Program-made: the position numbers and the translations under genes
Notes under the pieces: generated by a model
Databases searched by the model: none
Told to the model about the DNA's origin: nothing
The model's input: only the letters and a program-made list of their open reading frames with translations
NCBI GenBank assembly: GCA_905221605.1
Contig: CAJNDS010002424.1
Location: 421,209 to 485,208 of the forward strand
DNA from: Symbiodinium natans
Lineage: Eukaryota > Sar > Dinophyceae > Suessiales > Symbiodiniaceae
Length of the DNA: 64,000 bases
Direction: 5' to 3'
Shown: positions 33,735-42,312 of the stretch, piece after piece
Layout of the letters: every line of letters starts with the position of its first letter
Numbering within the stretch: the first letter of the stretch is position 1

Positions 33735-33773
33735 ATGAGAAGAGGGCTCCTTGTTCTCCTTGTCCAGCTGCAC
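33735..33773 (-). CDS. Putative host exon (VQLDKENKEPSSH)
   Basis: The acceptor is GACGAAG and the donor CAT|GTCGGC. It is 13 codons. The frame is also open upstream (NETK) and downstream. Confidence 0.35.
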
Positions 33774-34094
33774 CTTCGTCTCATTTGCGGGTTAGGATTT
33801 AGGGTTTAGGGTTTAGGGTTTGGGGTTTAGGTAATAGGGTTTAGGGTTTCGGGTTTCGATTTTAGGGTGTTTCGGGGCGCTTGGGGGTTTAGGGTTGGGA
33901 GGTTCCGCCTTATACAAATAGTGCTTAATAGGGTTTGCAGGAACATCCCAAGTTGAGGGGTTCAAGGGTGTTTGGGGTTTAGGCTTGCTCTCCAAAACCC
34001 GATGGGCAGAGCCCGAACCCCCACCCCCCCCCCCGAACCCTAGCTTTGGCACCCAACACACAACCAAAACACCCAGAGGGTCCAAAGAGGGTAT

Positions 34095-34200
34095 CCCCCA
34101 CCCTAAACCCTAAACCCTAAACCCTAAACCCTAAACCCTAAACCCTAAACCCTAAACCCTAAACCCTAAACCCTAAACCCTAAACCCTAAACCCTAAACC
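34095..34200. repeat. CCCTAAA array
   Basis: About 15 perfect units. A second array, with CCCTTAA and CCCTAGA interruptions, is at 34395-34600. Confidence 0.95.
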
Positions 34201-34826
34201 TGAGGCTTCCTGTCAGTAGTAGGGGGAGCTTTTGGGGCGGGAGGCATATCCCAAGCAGCCGTTTCTCATGCCAAAGGATGCACCAGGGTGCGTGGCTCTA
34301 TTTTGCGACAACACCTTCATCGGGTCTCGGGGCTCAAGGGCTTAGACGATTCGAGTGTTAGAGTTTTAGGGTTTTCGGGCTCAAACGTCGCCGCCAAGCC
34401 TGTAGACCCTCAAGCCCTAAGCCCTAAGCCCTAAACCCTTAACCCTAAGCCCTAGACCCTAAACCCTAAACCCTTAACCCTCAGCCCTAAACCCTAAGCC
34501 CTAAACCCTTAACCCTAAGCCCTAGACCCTAAACCCTAAACCCTTGACCCTAAGCCCTAAACCCTAAACCCTAAACCCTAACCCTTCACCCTTCACCCTA
34601 AACCCTCAACTCTTCAAGCGGCTAGGATCGATGCCTCGATCCGCATCCTAAAGAGCCCCTGGGCTCTGAATCCCACATTTCCCGAATCTGATGCGTGGTG
34701 CTTCGGGTTTAGGGCTTAGGGCTTGGGGTTTAGGGTTTAGGGCTAAGGGCTTAGGGCTTAGGGCTTAGGGCTTAAGGCTTAAGGCTTCGGCTGGTTTGGG
34801 GGGTTTAGGGCTTGGTCCTGAATCGC

Positions 34827-34933
34827 AGGTGGGGCGCTGTGTGGAAGAGAACGGCGCAGTGGCGCAGGACGTCGCGGAGGAAGGCCTCGGATTCGTCTCG
34901 GGAATCACAACCTTTCCATGGGCACCCGAAGAG
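34827..34933 (-). CDS. Putative host exon with zinc-finger-like cysteines
   Basis: The acceptor is ACCAAAAG and the likely donor is GC (CACCT|GCGATT). It has 35 codons plus two bases. The peptide has C-x4-C at codons 4-9 and His-Cys at 25-26, with helix SEAFLRDVLRHCAVLF between, resembling a small zinc finger. It is the last host exon before the viral left terminus, on the same strand as exons beyond the right terminus. Confidence 0.5.
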
Positions 34934-34939
34934 CTTTTG

Positions 34940-35073
34940 GTTTAGGGTTTAGGGTTTAGGGTTTAGGGTTTAGGGTTTAGGGTATAGGGTTTAGGGTTTA
35001 GGGTTTAGGGTTTAGGGTTTAGGGTTTAGGGTTTAGGGTTTAGGGTTTAAGGTTTAGGGTTTAGGGTTTGGGG
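34940..35073 (+). repeat. TTTAGGG array holding the viral insertion site
   Basis: About 18 units run up to the first base of the viral terminal repeat. TTTAGGG repeats resume on the far side at 55927. Confidence 0.9.
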
Positions 35074-35301
35074 AGTTAGGGTAGGGCATCCCCCTTTTCC
35101 CATGCTTCGCCCCAACGCCTCACACGAAAAATCCCTGATACCCACCCTACACTTTACAACTTTACCACCGAAAAACCCCGATTTTGACATCCCCACCTCA
35201 AACGATTTAACCAACAATAAACCGAAAATTCCCAAGATCTGAAACCCAAATCAACTTTCCGAACTGCCCCCTAACTCCTAAACCCGAAATTCACGATTTT
35301 T
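35074..35301 (+). repeat. PLV left terminal inverted repeat
   Basis: Read base by base, it is the exact reverse complement of 55699-55926. The outermost bases are AGTTAGGGTAGGGCATCCCC; the inner end is a T-run after TTCACGA. The ends themselves contain TTAGGG, similar to the host array. Confidence 0.95.
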
Positions 35302-35347
35302 TAACTTGAAAATTCTGCTCAATGTTCTTTGTCGTTGAATAGAATTT

Positions 35348-35587
35348 TCACTGGTAATATTTATAATTAACCTCATACAATTTGATTATTTCCTTCTGTA
35401 ATGAAATCTGTGTATCTAAATATTTCATTTCTTTATCTAAATGTTCCTGTTCTTCCTTTTCTATTACGCATGTTTGCTTTATTTCTACAATTTTGCTTTC
35501 CCTGCTTTCTTTGATGATTTCTAATTTTTCTAGTTCGTGTTTGGCTACTCTGTATTGTATCTCAAACAGTTCGTCATAAACGGTCAT
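35348..35587 (-). CDS. Small coiled-coil protein, unknown function
   Basis: 79 aa, ATG start 3 bp after a TATATTATA-type stretch (35588-35600). Residues about 15-70 form a charged coiled coil (heptads of Leu/Ile with many Glu and Lys), and the C-terminus is Tyr-rich (NYKYYQ). It is the last gene of the leftward block, next to the terminal repeat. Its stop lies in a weak 9-bp hairpin (35308-35349) that could help end transcription. No family recognised; possibly a small virion or scaffold protein. Confidence 0.65.
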   Translation of the reverse strand: MTVYDELFEIQYRVAKHELEKLEIIKESRESKIVEIKQTCVIEKEEQEHLDKEMKYLDTQISLQKEIIKLYEVNYKYYQ

Positions 35588-35629
35588 ATATTATAAACTA
35601 TATATTTTTCAAAACTTTTAAAACTTTTT

Positions 35630-35884
35630 TTACACATAGACGTCGCCCTCCTTCTTGATTTCGTAGTATTCCATCGTCGTTGGTTTTGGGTTTGTAATAT
35701 CTCCGTTGTTTAGTTTTGTCAAATAGGCTTTTCTTTTGTTTTGATATGTTGTGTCTTTTGATTTTGTTGTTGTGGTGCTTGGAACTGGTGTAAATAGTTT
35801 GTTGTGTATCTCTTCTATTTTCTTATCCATATTTTCTAATGTGTTGTTGATGTCGTTAAGTGTGTCCTCGAAAGCTTCGGCCAT
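35630..35884 (-). CDS. Small coiled-coil protein, unknown function
   Basis: 84 aa. The N-terminal 30 residues are a helical coiled-coil segment (LNDINNTLENMDKKIEEIHN), followed by a Ser/Thr linker and a basic C-terminal half. The start is 37 bp left of the stop of the polymerase-helicase gene, same strand, so both are probably expressed leftward. No family recognised. Confidence 0.65.
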   Translation of the reverse strand: MAEAFEDTLNDINNTLENMDKKIEEIHNKLFTPVPSTTTTKSKDTTYQNKRKAYLTKLNNGDITNPKPTTMEYYEIKKEGDVYV

Positions 35885-35920
35885 ATAAAATACTAAATAT
35901 TATTTTTAAAACTTTTATTC

Positions 35921-38900
35921 TTAAAATTGTTCTTTATCACTTGCCGCGCAGTTGCACTTCTTACAGTATGCTATGCAGTTGCTTATGGTATGTGTTTGCT
36001 CATTATCTTTTCGTTGGGCTGTTAGATTTGTTGTTATGTTTCCGCTTTTTAACTTGACGTAAAATTCTACACTACATTTTTCACAAAAGCCGTTTAACCT
36101 ATCCAAAAGCCACTGGGCAGTTATGTAGTTCTTGTGGTCTATCTTTCTTTTACCTGCCCTGTCCTGTTCTTTGTAGTTCTGCACCTTGCGCTCTAAATAG
36201 TTAAAGATACACTGCTTATTGAATACAGTATCTTTATTATCATCATACCTGTAAAACCTGACCTGATTTAAATCGGTGGCTCTCGTGATTGCCGTCCAGA
36301 GCCACTCCTTAGAAACATTAAAATGATGATAATCAAAGATGGTTATACCAGTGTTTATGCTCGAACCCTGCACACTATGGCAGGTATAACAATAACTAAA
36401 TATAAAGTGCTTCCTTAAAACATCGATGGGTATGGTTTGTATATTTCCTTCGTGCTCCTCTTTTAGTTTCACCTTATCGCCGTTGATCTCAGAAATAATG
36501 TATCGAAAATTAACTTGACATTTATATGTGGTTGTTTTTAAATACTCCCTGCATATAACCACCTCGCCTATATCATATTCGTTTTTGCGGTTTTGGCGCC
36601 TCCTTATTTCGTTGCTTACCTCCTTGCACGTATCGTTTAAGTATGCTATGTTGTTATTGTTTGTTTGTATGTCGTCGGTGTATTCGAAGTATTTTTCTAT
36701 CAACTGTTTCGTCTTAACTTTGTTTATGAATATGTCGTCGTATATGTTTGCTAATTTATCTTTGTCCTCCTGAGTCTTTAACCGCTTACACTCCCGCAGA
36801 TAGATATGATATTTAAATATTTTGTTTATGCAGTGGTTTGCATATACTTCGTGATCGTGTAGGTTAGTTATTTCCGAAACGGGTTTTAATTGCTTACCGT
36901 CGCCGGTTGCCACCACCATTAAATCCTTATGCGCTTCCACGAACTCCCCAATTTTATTTAAAGCCCTCAGGCCATTAAAATAAATCTCGTCGAACACTAT
37001 ACAGTCATAATTCGAGTAGTCAAACTTTTCTAATTTTTCGTCGCCCACGGCTATGGAAAAGAATTTATTAATAGTCGTGGCGTCCTTTCCATATTTTTGA
37101 ACCAGTTTATTAGTGGGGCACACGAACAGCACTTTTAAACCTAAGTCCCTGATTTTTTCACATATAAAGCTTTTACCAGAACCGGCATATTTCGCCCTAA
37201 TCATCACGTGCTTTACTGAAAATATCTTCTCTATGATCTTCGTTGTGTCGTATTCGTCCTGTATGTCTATCTTTTTGTTTATATACATTGGTATTTTAGT
37301 TGCTTCGTTTTCTTTTATGTGGTAGTCCTCCTTGGGCATTATTATATCCTCGTTGCTTTTATTAACCCTCCACTGACCTATGCACTTTGTAGATGCCCCC
37401 GCTTTAATTCCCAGTGCTTCTTTCGCTTTGGGTAGGTCTTCGGTGTTTATAACAAATGCATCGGTCTTGACACTATACGGTTTAACACCGCATTGAAGTA
37501 ATCTGTTATAACACTGATACATATTAAAGTTATGTTGTTGCAATAGCAGTTCCTTTATATAAACAAACCCATTTACCAACTTCGTTTTATCGGATATATT
37601 CACTATGTAGTATGAATCTCCTTCCGATATTTCATTCCATTCAGTGCATTCGTCATCGTCCATTTCATAAAAGATAACTTCTTCTTCGGTCAGTTTGTGT
37701 ATTTTGCCCCCGTATTTTTGTTGAAAATCCGACGCCTCCTTTAAGTTTCTAAACAGTATGCTTTTTTGGTTGGTGCTGTTGGTTCTTTCTAAAAGTCCGA
37801 AATTCACCACTGCCACCTGTTTTTTAATTGCCATATCCTCCTCGTCGTTTTCACTTATTTTTTTGTCCCATAATTCCCCGACTATGTTTTTATAATTCAC
37901 AGAGTGCTTGAACGAAGGCTGTTTATAACTTATGATCTTAATTTCTGATGTGTCCAACTGTTTTAGATACAAACCGTATAAAAGACCAAACTTTTTGTTT
38001 AACATTACTTTGTTTTTCTCGCCCGTGTTCTTAACATAATACAGTGTATAATCGTGCATTTTGTTAAAATCCATTTGTTCGGTATATGGTTGCCACACAT
38101 CGAACTGATTAAAGCCGAATGTCTCCACAATATCTATAAACGATTTAGTAAATGCTTTGGACATATCCAGTTCCACTTTCGGCATCGTATCCGAAAACTT
38201 ATGTGATACAAACATACCCACAGGCACTATGGTTTTAGCCTCTTCGTATAAATCTATGTCAGCTTGGTTATAAAACGATTTATGAAGCGGATTAAATAAA
38301 GACTTATTAAAATCAAACATTGCTTTATTCATATTGTTATAGGTTTCTTCGTTGTCTATTCTCATACATCCGTCCGACGAGGTTTTTATTAGATTCTGGG
38401 TTTTGACTATAAAGGTGGTTTTCTTTGATTTCATTCGTATCTCTGACACTATGCCCGCTTGAAAACGAATTTTAGGTTCATACCCACCGCCCAGCATTTG
38501 AAATAATATTTTTGTTAGGTTGTTGTCCTCAGGCACTAAGTATTTCGTTATAGGTTCTTTATCCTTACTGACCAGTTTTAATATTTCGTAAGCGTCCCTA
38601 ATCATTATAAATTGTGGCGGTTCTTCCTTTTCGTTTATGTGATAATCGGTTGTTGCTTTGACTACGGGTTTTTTGCCTACATTGTTCAGTTTCTGTTGTA
38701 TGCTTTTTAGATCGTTGTTCATTGTGTATATGTGGCTGTTTTTCACAAAGGCATAAAAACATTTGAGTTTTTTGTTTGCCTCTTCGGGTTCGTGCCGGTA
38801 TATAAGGTTTTCACAGCAGTCAAAAATTCGGGCGGGAATCCTGTAAGGTTTAAAGACTTTATCCATTTCATTAATGGTTGCCCCATTGCTGTAAAAATCG

Positions 38901-39790
38901 TTCCTACCTATGATTTCTATAATCCTTTCCCTTGTTAGTCTGTCCCTTCTTTTATCGTTCATAAGGCTGTCTTTATAAAAATCGCTTAAAGCATTAATCC
39001 AACATTGATTATCGACGTGTTCGTTGTTGCTTATGGCTTCCCTTAGGTTGTATAAGTTATGATTAACAGGGGTGCTGACATAGCGATGGTATATAGATAT
39101 GTGGCTAATGTCGGTTAAACTCTCGTCCATAATGTTAAACTTCTCGCCTTTCTTATTGACTACCTCCACCTGTTGTATCTTAATTGCGTCGAATAGGTTG
39201 TCATAGTATTTCGTTAAGTCATCCACCATTTCCTTAAAGTCCTTGTCCTTGTTAAGCAGTTCTATTACCTTTTCAAATTCTTCATTAGCGTTTTCCTTTC
39301 TTTTGCTTATGAAGTCCTCTTTGGTTTCAAATCGGAAAATCAGATTTTTAACCAGTGTCTTATCAAAGTTTTTTGCTTTGACGGTCGCCTGTCTTATGTC
39401 AAAGTTTTCGATGTAAAAGGCCGTTTCGAATTTTTTAAAGGCGGGTTTCACTTTTTCGTTTCGTGGCTTCCTTGTGGTGTAAAGTTGGAAGTTTATTAAG
39501 TATGTGCTTTGGCTTTTGGTTTCCGCCAGTCTTTCGTTTAATGGTTTTGCCTTCTTAGTTTTGGGTATGGTGTCCTTGTATTGCTTGAATGCTTTTTCAT
39601 AGGTTTTTTTGTTCTTAGAGGTTAAACCTTTTATTAAATTCTCGGCGGTTGCTATGTTTCCGATTTTACGCTCCTGATATAACTTGATGATTTCGTTAAT
39701 TCTTTTTTGTGTGGTTTTGTTTGCTCCTTCTGCCACCTTGTCCTTCAACTGGTTGAGTTGGATGAGATTACTCCTGATAAACTTGCTCAT
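35921..39790 (-). CDS. Replication protein: polymerase-like, SF1 helicase and HNH fusion
   Basis: 1289 aa, the largest viral gene. Residues about 535-785 carry motifs like family-B DNA polymerases: motif A ELDMSKAFTKSF (540-551), a motif-B-like K-x6-NFG (657-665) and motif C with YSVKTDAFVI (772-781), where the usual DTDS is reduced to KTDA. Residues 860-1180 are an SF1 helicase of the Pif1/RecD type: Walker A AGSGKS (869-874), Walker B IVFDE (931-935), motif III GDGKQLKP (963-970), CHSVQGSS (1137-1144) and TAITRA (1166-1171). The C-terminus (1236-1280) is HNH-like with two CxxC pairs. N-terminal 250 residues are unassigned. It probably replicates the linear viral genome. An imperfect palindromic promoter motif lies 35 bp upstream. 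Confidence 0.85.
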   Translation of the reverse strand: MSKFIRSNLIQLNQLKDKVAEGANKTTQKRINEIIKLYQERKIGNIATAENLIKGLTSKNKKTYEKAFKQYKDTIPKTKKAKPLNERLAETKSQSTYLINFQLYTTRKPRNEKVKPAFKKFETAFYIENFDIRQATVKAKNFDKTLVKNLIFRFETKEDFISKRKENANEEFEKVIELLNKDKDFKEMVDDLTKYYDNLFDAIKIQQVEVVNKKGEKFNIMDESLTDISHISIYHRYVSTPVNHNLYNLREAISNNEHVDNQCWINALSDFYKDSLMNDKRRDRLTRERIIEIIGRNDFYSNGATINEMDKVFKPYRIPARIFDCCENLIYRHEPEEANKKLKCFYAFVKNSHIYTMNNDLKSIQQKLNNVGKKPVVKATTDYHINEKEEPPQFIMIRDAYEILKLVSKDKEPITKYLVPEDNNLTKILFQMLGGGYEPKIRFQAGIVSEIRMKSKKTTFIVKTQNLIKTSSDGCMRIDNEETYNNMNKAMFDFNKSLFNPLHKSFYNQADIDLYEEAKTIVPVGMFVSHKFSDTMPKVELDMSKAFTKSFIDIVETFGFNQFDVWQPYTEQMDFNKMHDYTLYYVKNTGEKNKVMLNKKFGLLYGLYLKQLDTSEIKIISYKQPSFKHSVNYKNIVGELWDKKISENDEEDMAIKKQVAVVNFGLLERTNSTNQKSILFRNLKEASDFQQKYGGKIHKLTEEEVIFYEMDDDECTEWNEISEGDSYYIVNISDKTKLVNGFVYIKELLLQQHNFNMYQCYNRLLQCGVKPYSVKTDAFVINTEDLPKAKEALGIKAGASTKCIGQWRVNKSNEDIIMPKEDYHIKENEATKIPMYINKKIDIQDEYDTTKIIEKIFSVKHVMIRAKYAGSGKSFICEKIRDLGLKVLFVCPTNKLVQKYGKDATTINKFFSIAVGDEKLEKFDYSNYDCIVFDEIYFNGLRALNKIGEFVEAHKDLMVVATGDGKQLKPVSEITNLHDHEVYANHCINKIFKYHIYLRECKRLKTQEDKDKLANIYDDIFINKVKTKQLIEKYFEYTDDIQTNNNNIAYLNDTCKEVSNEIRRRQNRKNEYDIGEVVICREYLKTTTYKCQVNFRYIISEINGDKVKLKEEHEGNIQTIPIDVLRKHFIFSYCYTCHSVQGSSINTGITIFDYHHFNVSKEWLWTAITRATDLNQVRFYRYDDNKDTVFNKQCIFNYLERKVQNYKEQDRAGKRKIDHKNYITAQWLLDRLNGFCEKCSVEFYVKLKSGNITTNLTAQRKDNEQTHTISNCIAYCKKCNCAASDKEQF

Positions 39791-39825
39791 ACTATACCTT
39801 AGATATATAATTATATTAAATGTTT

Positions 39826-39851
39826 TTTCTTTAAGTAGTTTTCCAAAGAAA
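39826..39851 (-). promoter_or_regulatory. Shared imperfect palindrome upstream of the polymerase-helicase gene
   Basis: The plus strand reads TTTCTTTAAGTAG then TTTTCCAAAGAAA, a TTTCTTT/AAAGAAA imperfect palindrome. It is near-identical to copies at 41335, 41959 and 42753, each 19-35 bp upstream of a minus-strand start. Probable early promoter element. Confidence 0.6.
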
Positions 39852-39867
39852 ATTTTTTAATATTTTT

Positions 39868-40787
39868 TCAAACCTTTAACAATTCGAAGCGCATATATGG
39901 GCGACTGTTTCCCTTTACATAAAATAAACTGTTGTTATTCTTTTGTTCTATTTTTTCTACTTCGTAAGTGTCTTTGCTCCATAAACTGACCCTTTCTTTT
40001 TCACCAGGCTGTCTTTTCCTGTAAATTTTAACTTTACTGCCTGTTGATATATTAGGGTATTTCCTTGTTCTGGTTGCTTGTTGGGTCATATTCTGTGTTG
40101 CTTTCAGTTCGTTTTTCTCCTTCATTGCCTCTTTCGGTGTCATTTTAATGGCCGAATGTTCCATTTTATTATTATAGGTAAGCAAAATTTCAAAGATATA
40201 GTCATTCCATTGAATATTTCTTTTGCCTTTTCTTTCGTCGGCTTCTACTCGTTTGTAAAGCATATCCTTAAATGTTCTAATTGCTCTTTCGCTGTGGTTT
40301 GCGTGTGCTCTTGTCCTGTGGTGTTGTATGCCCTGCTCCTTTAAATAATCCTGTATTGATGTTGTGTTTAATGCGCCTTCGTCGTCTGTAAATAATATTT
40401 TGGGTTTGCCTCCCATCTTGTTCATTGTCTCTATCATTCCTGATGCTATGTTTGCTTCGTCTTTACTTTTAATTGGTGCGACCTGCATAAACCGACTAAA
40501 CACATCAATCATAATCACACCGACTCTAAATTTTTGATTCTCCAAATCGTTTATAAAAAACAAATCCATTTGAAATTCATAAAAAGGTTCAGGGGCAATA
40601 AATGTATTTTTACCTCTAATCTGTTTCTTTTGTTCCACATTTTCTTTAAAAAACTATCAATGTCGGCCATTGTTATAGATTTATCTTTTTCTCTTGCATC
40701 TTTTAAGGTTTGTTTTTTGCTTCCAAAGCCTGACCTATCAAAATAAATTGTGTTTATTATATCATTCTTTTTATTGTTTTCGCTCAT
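39868..40787 (-). CDS. rve (retroviral/Polinton-type) integrase, split by a -1 frameshift
   Basis: The N-terminal reading frame (start at 40787) has the short polinton-integrase leader, with YFDRSGFGSKKQTLKDA and ITMADIDSFL. It then shifts by -1 within T TTT TTA (plus strand 40647-40653) into a frame carrying the DDE core: Asp in QMDLFF, Asp in FTDDEGA and Glu in NHSERAIRTF, then a C-terminal SH3/chromodomain-like region. The second frame has a TAG directly 5' of the heptamer and no ATG before the first catalytic Asp, so the catalytic core can be made only by frameshifting. The zero frame ends at 40551. It inserts viral DNA into the host chromosome. Either programmed -1 frameshifting or a one-base homopolymer deletion explains the split. 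Confidence 0.8.
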
Positions 40788-40841
40788 AATAAAAAGGATG
40801 ATAATATATTTATAAAAATAATATTTCAAAAAGTATGTTAA

Positions 40842-41045
40842 TCATAAACCGGGCTTTTTCATCATCAAACTTTTTAAGAAAATGTTGCAAAAGAATTCAT
40901 ATGACACCGATGTTAAATCTATTTCATCGTCTCCAAATGTTCTGTTTTTCTTTTTTTGTATTGTTTTTATCATTTCTCTTTCTGCTTCTGCTTTTAAACA
41001 TATGTCTGATGGTTTATGTCCATAACTTAAACAATGTCCGACATA
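40842..41045 (-). pseudogene. In-frame continuation of the 41046-41315 gene after a TGA
   Basis: 67 codons in the same frame as the upstream zinc-binding ORF, separated from it only by the TGA at 41046-41048. The reading is lysine- and glutamate-rich and coding-like (KAEAEREMIKTIQKKKNRTF). It has no good start of its own. TGA serves as a true stop elsewhere in this element, so this is more likely a nonsense-truncated tail than a recoded codon. Confidence 0.4.
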
Positions 41046-41315
41046 TCAAATATAACCCATTGAATGTTTATTTATGTATGCGTTTATACTTTTATCATTT
41101 ATTTCTGCTTTTATGTTTTGCAACTTCCTATGACAATGATAAATGCCCCAGTGTTCTAAATTATAATATTCTCTAAATAATTTCATCTTAATTTTTTCGT
41201 CGCACCCCCTACACCTAATATATTGATTTATATGGCCGTTTAAATCATATGGCAAAGCGGTTTTACATAAAAGGGCGGTTGTTGTTTTTAAGTCCTTACA
41301 CCTTTCACACACCAT
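41046..41315 (-). CDS. Small zinc-ribbon-like protein (MVCERC)
   Basis: 89 aa with CERC at the N-terminus (residues 3-6) and CRGC at about 35-38, a CxxC...CxxC zinc-binding pattern, then a helical His/Tyr-rich segment (YYNLEHWGIYHCHRKL). It starts 19 bp downstream of the shared palindromic motif at 41335, so it is probably early. The frame continues for 67 codons beyond the stop. The N-terminus resembles the neighbouring gene at 41408-41937 (both contain CERC), which suggests a duplicated leader. Function unknown. Confidence 0.6.
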   Translation of the reverse strand: MVCERCKDLKTTTALLCKTALPYDLNGHINQYIRCRGCDEKIKMKLFREYYNLEHWGIYHCHRKLQNIKAEINDKSINAYINKHSMGYI

Positions 41316-41334
41316 ATATAATGTTAAGAAAATA

Positions 41335-41361
41335 TTTCTTTAAATAGTTTTTCCAAAGAAA
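41335..41361 (-). promoter_or_regulatory. Shared imperfect palindrome, copy 2
   Basis: TTTCTTTAAATAG followed by TTTTTCCAAAGAAA, 19 bp upstream of the ATG at 41315. A partial second half (TTTCTTTAAAGA) follows directly. Confidence 0.6.
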
Positions 41362-41407
41362 TTTCTTTAAAGATTTTTTAAACAAAATATTTTCAACAAC
41401 ACATTTT

Positions 41408-41937
41408 TTATGAAAAGATGCGATTTAACATTTTTATCATAAACTCAACCTCCTCTTTTTCATTAAGGCATCGTTTAAAGTAATCACTAAAAAACATAAT
41501 CGCCAACTCTTCTATTTCTATCGTAAATGGTTTTTTATATCTCGTCCTCATAGTTTCATATATATCATTAAATAAACCTGTGAAACCCGGGTCTCTTCTA
41601 AAAGATGAAATGTCGTTAATGTCGTCAATGTCGGCAATGTTTAAGTATTTCATCCTTAACATCGCCATTCGTAAATAAAAAAATGTTTCACCATTAATGT
41701 GTTTTTTTAAAGACTTGTCCTCCACCACCCGTTTTGCTACTAAAACTTCACAAGGTAAAACTGGTATTTTGTCAAGTATGGTTTTAAACCTTATCGTCTT
41801 CTCTCTATCGCTGTATATCAGATACTGACTATAAGAAGCTATGGTTTTGAAAAGGTCATTGCGCAATTTTTTTTACCTAAAAGTTTGATTGTCATAATTT
41901 GGTCAAGGCATCTTTCACACCTACACACCTGCACCAT
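41408..41937 (-). CDS. Unknown early protein, apparently split by a -1 frameshift
   Basis: The long frame (41408-41866, about 152 codons) has no ATG near its start: it opens two codons after an in-frame TAA, and its first Met is about residue 69. A short ORF starting at ATG 41937 (MVQVCRCERC..., Cys cluster) runs into it at a run of eight A on the coding strand (plus-strand T 41867-41874) and would connect by -1 slippage at A AAA AAT. The long part is mostly helical, with acidic segments (NIADIDDINDISSF). No family recognised. The ATG lies 21 bp below a copy of the early-promoter palindrome. Confidence 0.5.
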
Positions 41938-41958
41938 ATCTAACATATATAAAAAATA

Positions 41959-41984
41959 TTTCTTTAAATAGTTTTCCAAAGAAA
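41959..41984 (-). promoter_or_regulatory. Shared imperfect palindrome, copy 3
   Basis: TTTCTTTAAATAG followed by TTTTCCAAAGAAA, 21 bp upstream of the ATG at 41937. Identical to copy 1 at 25 of 26 bases. Confidence 0.6.
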
Positions 41985-42018
41985 TGTTTTTATAAAATAA
42001 TTAATGTCTCGGGACACC

Positions 42019-42193
42019 CATCCCCAAACATCGGGGATGAGCATCCCCAAACATCGGGGGCACCCATCCCCAAACATCGGGGATGCCTCATATTTCAATT
42101 TAAAAATGTCTTATCCCCAAACATCGGGGATGAGCATCCCCAAACATCGGGGGCACCCATCCCCAAACATTGGGGATGAGCATCCCAAAACAT
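42019..42193. repeat. Array of hairpin-forming 23-bp repeats
   Basis: Units CATCCCCAAACATCGGGGATG start at 42019, 42042 and 42065, then near 42112, 42135, 42158 and 42181 (degenerate), a 23-bp period in two blocks 93 bp apart. Each unit pairs CATCCCC with GGGGATG around AAACATC; some right arms vary (GGGGGCACC) and one unit has ATTGGGG. It lies between two leftward genes and beside a very AT-rich tract. Candidate replication origin, protein-binding array or RNA structure. Confidence 0.85.
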
Positions 42194-42312
42194 AAAAATG
42201 ACTCAAAAATATTATTAAAAATTATTCAAAATATTATTAAAAATTATTCAAAATTATTCAAAAATATTATTTATTTTAATAAATTTTAATAAATTATATT
42301 ATTAAAATAAAT
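42194..42312. other. Very AT-rich intergenic tract
   Basis: About 119 bp composed almost only of A and T, with direct repeats of ATTATTCAAAA and TATTATTAAAA. Together with the hairpin array it has the look of an origin or duplex-unwinding element. No ORF. Confidence 0.5.

Larger units (their letters stand above)
866..35073. other. Host flank: minus-strand micro-exons in telomere-like repeats
   Basis: This 34-kb region alternates unique 30-120 bp segments with arrays of TTTAGGG/CCCTAAA and variants in both orientations. The unique segments are repeatedly open on the minus strand with GC-rich third positions and AG/GT boundaries. The best are listed separately as putative exons. I cannot assign them to one gene or several, and reading phases show that some exons are missing from my list. 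No rRNA or intact tRNA gene was seen. Most long ORFs here are translations of the repeats (for example Gly-Phe-Trp or Pro-Lys runs) and are not listed. Confidence 0.6.

Noticed and set aside
34940-35073. TTTAGGG array as a chromosome end
   Set aside because: Arrays occur in both orientations throughout the window and are internal; unique sequence continues on both sides.
41046-41048. TGA reassigned to an amino acid in the virus
   Set aside because: Other genes (ending at 44445, 51150 and the minus-strand gene ending at 35348) use TGA as the terminal stop, and large ORFs have no internal TGA.
40835-41176. 113-codon plus-strand ORF with a hydrophobic middle
   Set aside because: It lies antisense to the minus-strand zinc-ribbon gene and its continuation; the hydrophobicity mirrors Lys/Glu-rich coding on the other strand.
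42019-42193. Hairpin array as a CRISPR
   Set aside because: The spacing between units is only a few bases, with no unique spacers, no Cas genes, and a eukaryotic virus context.
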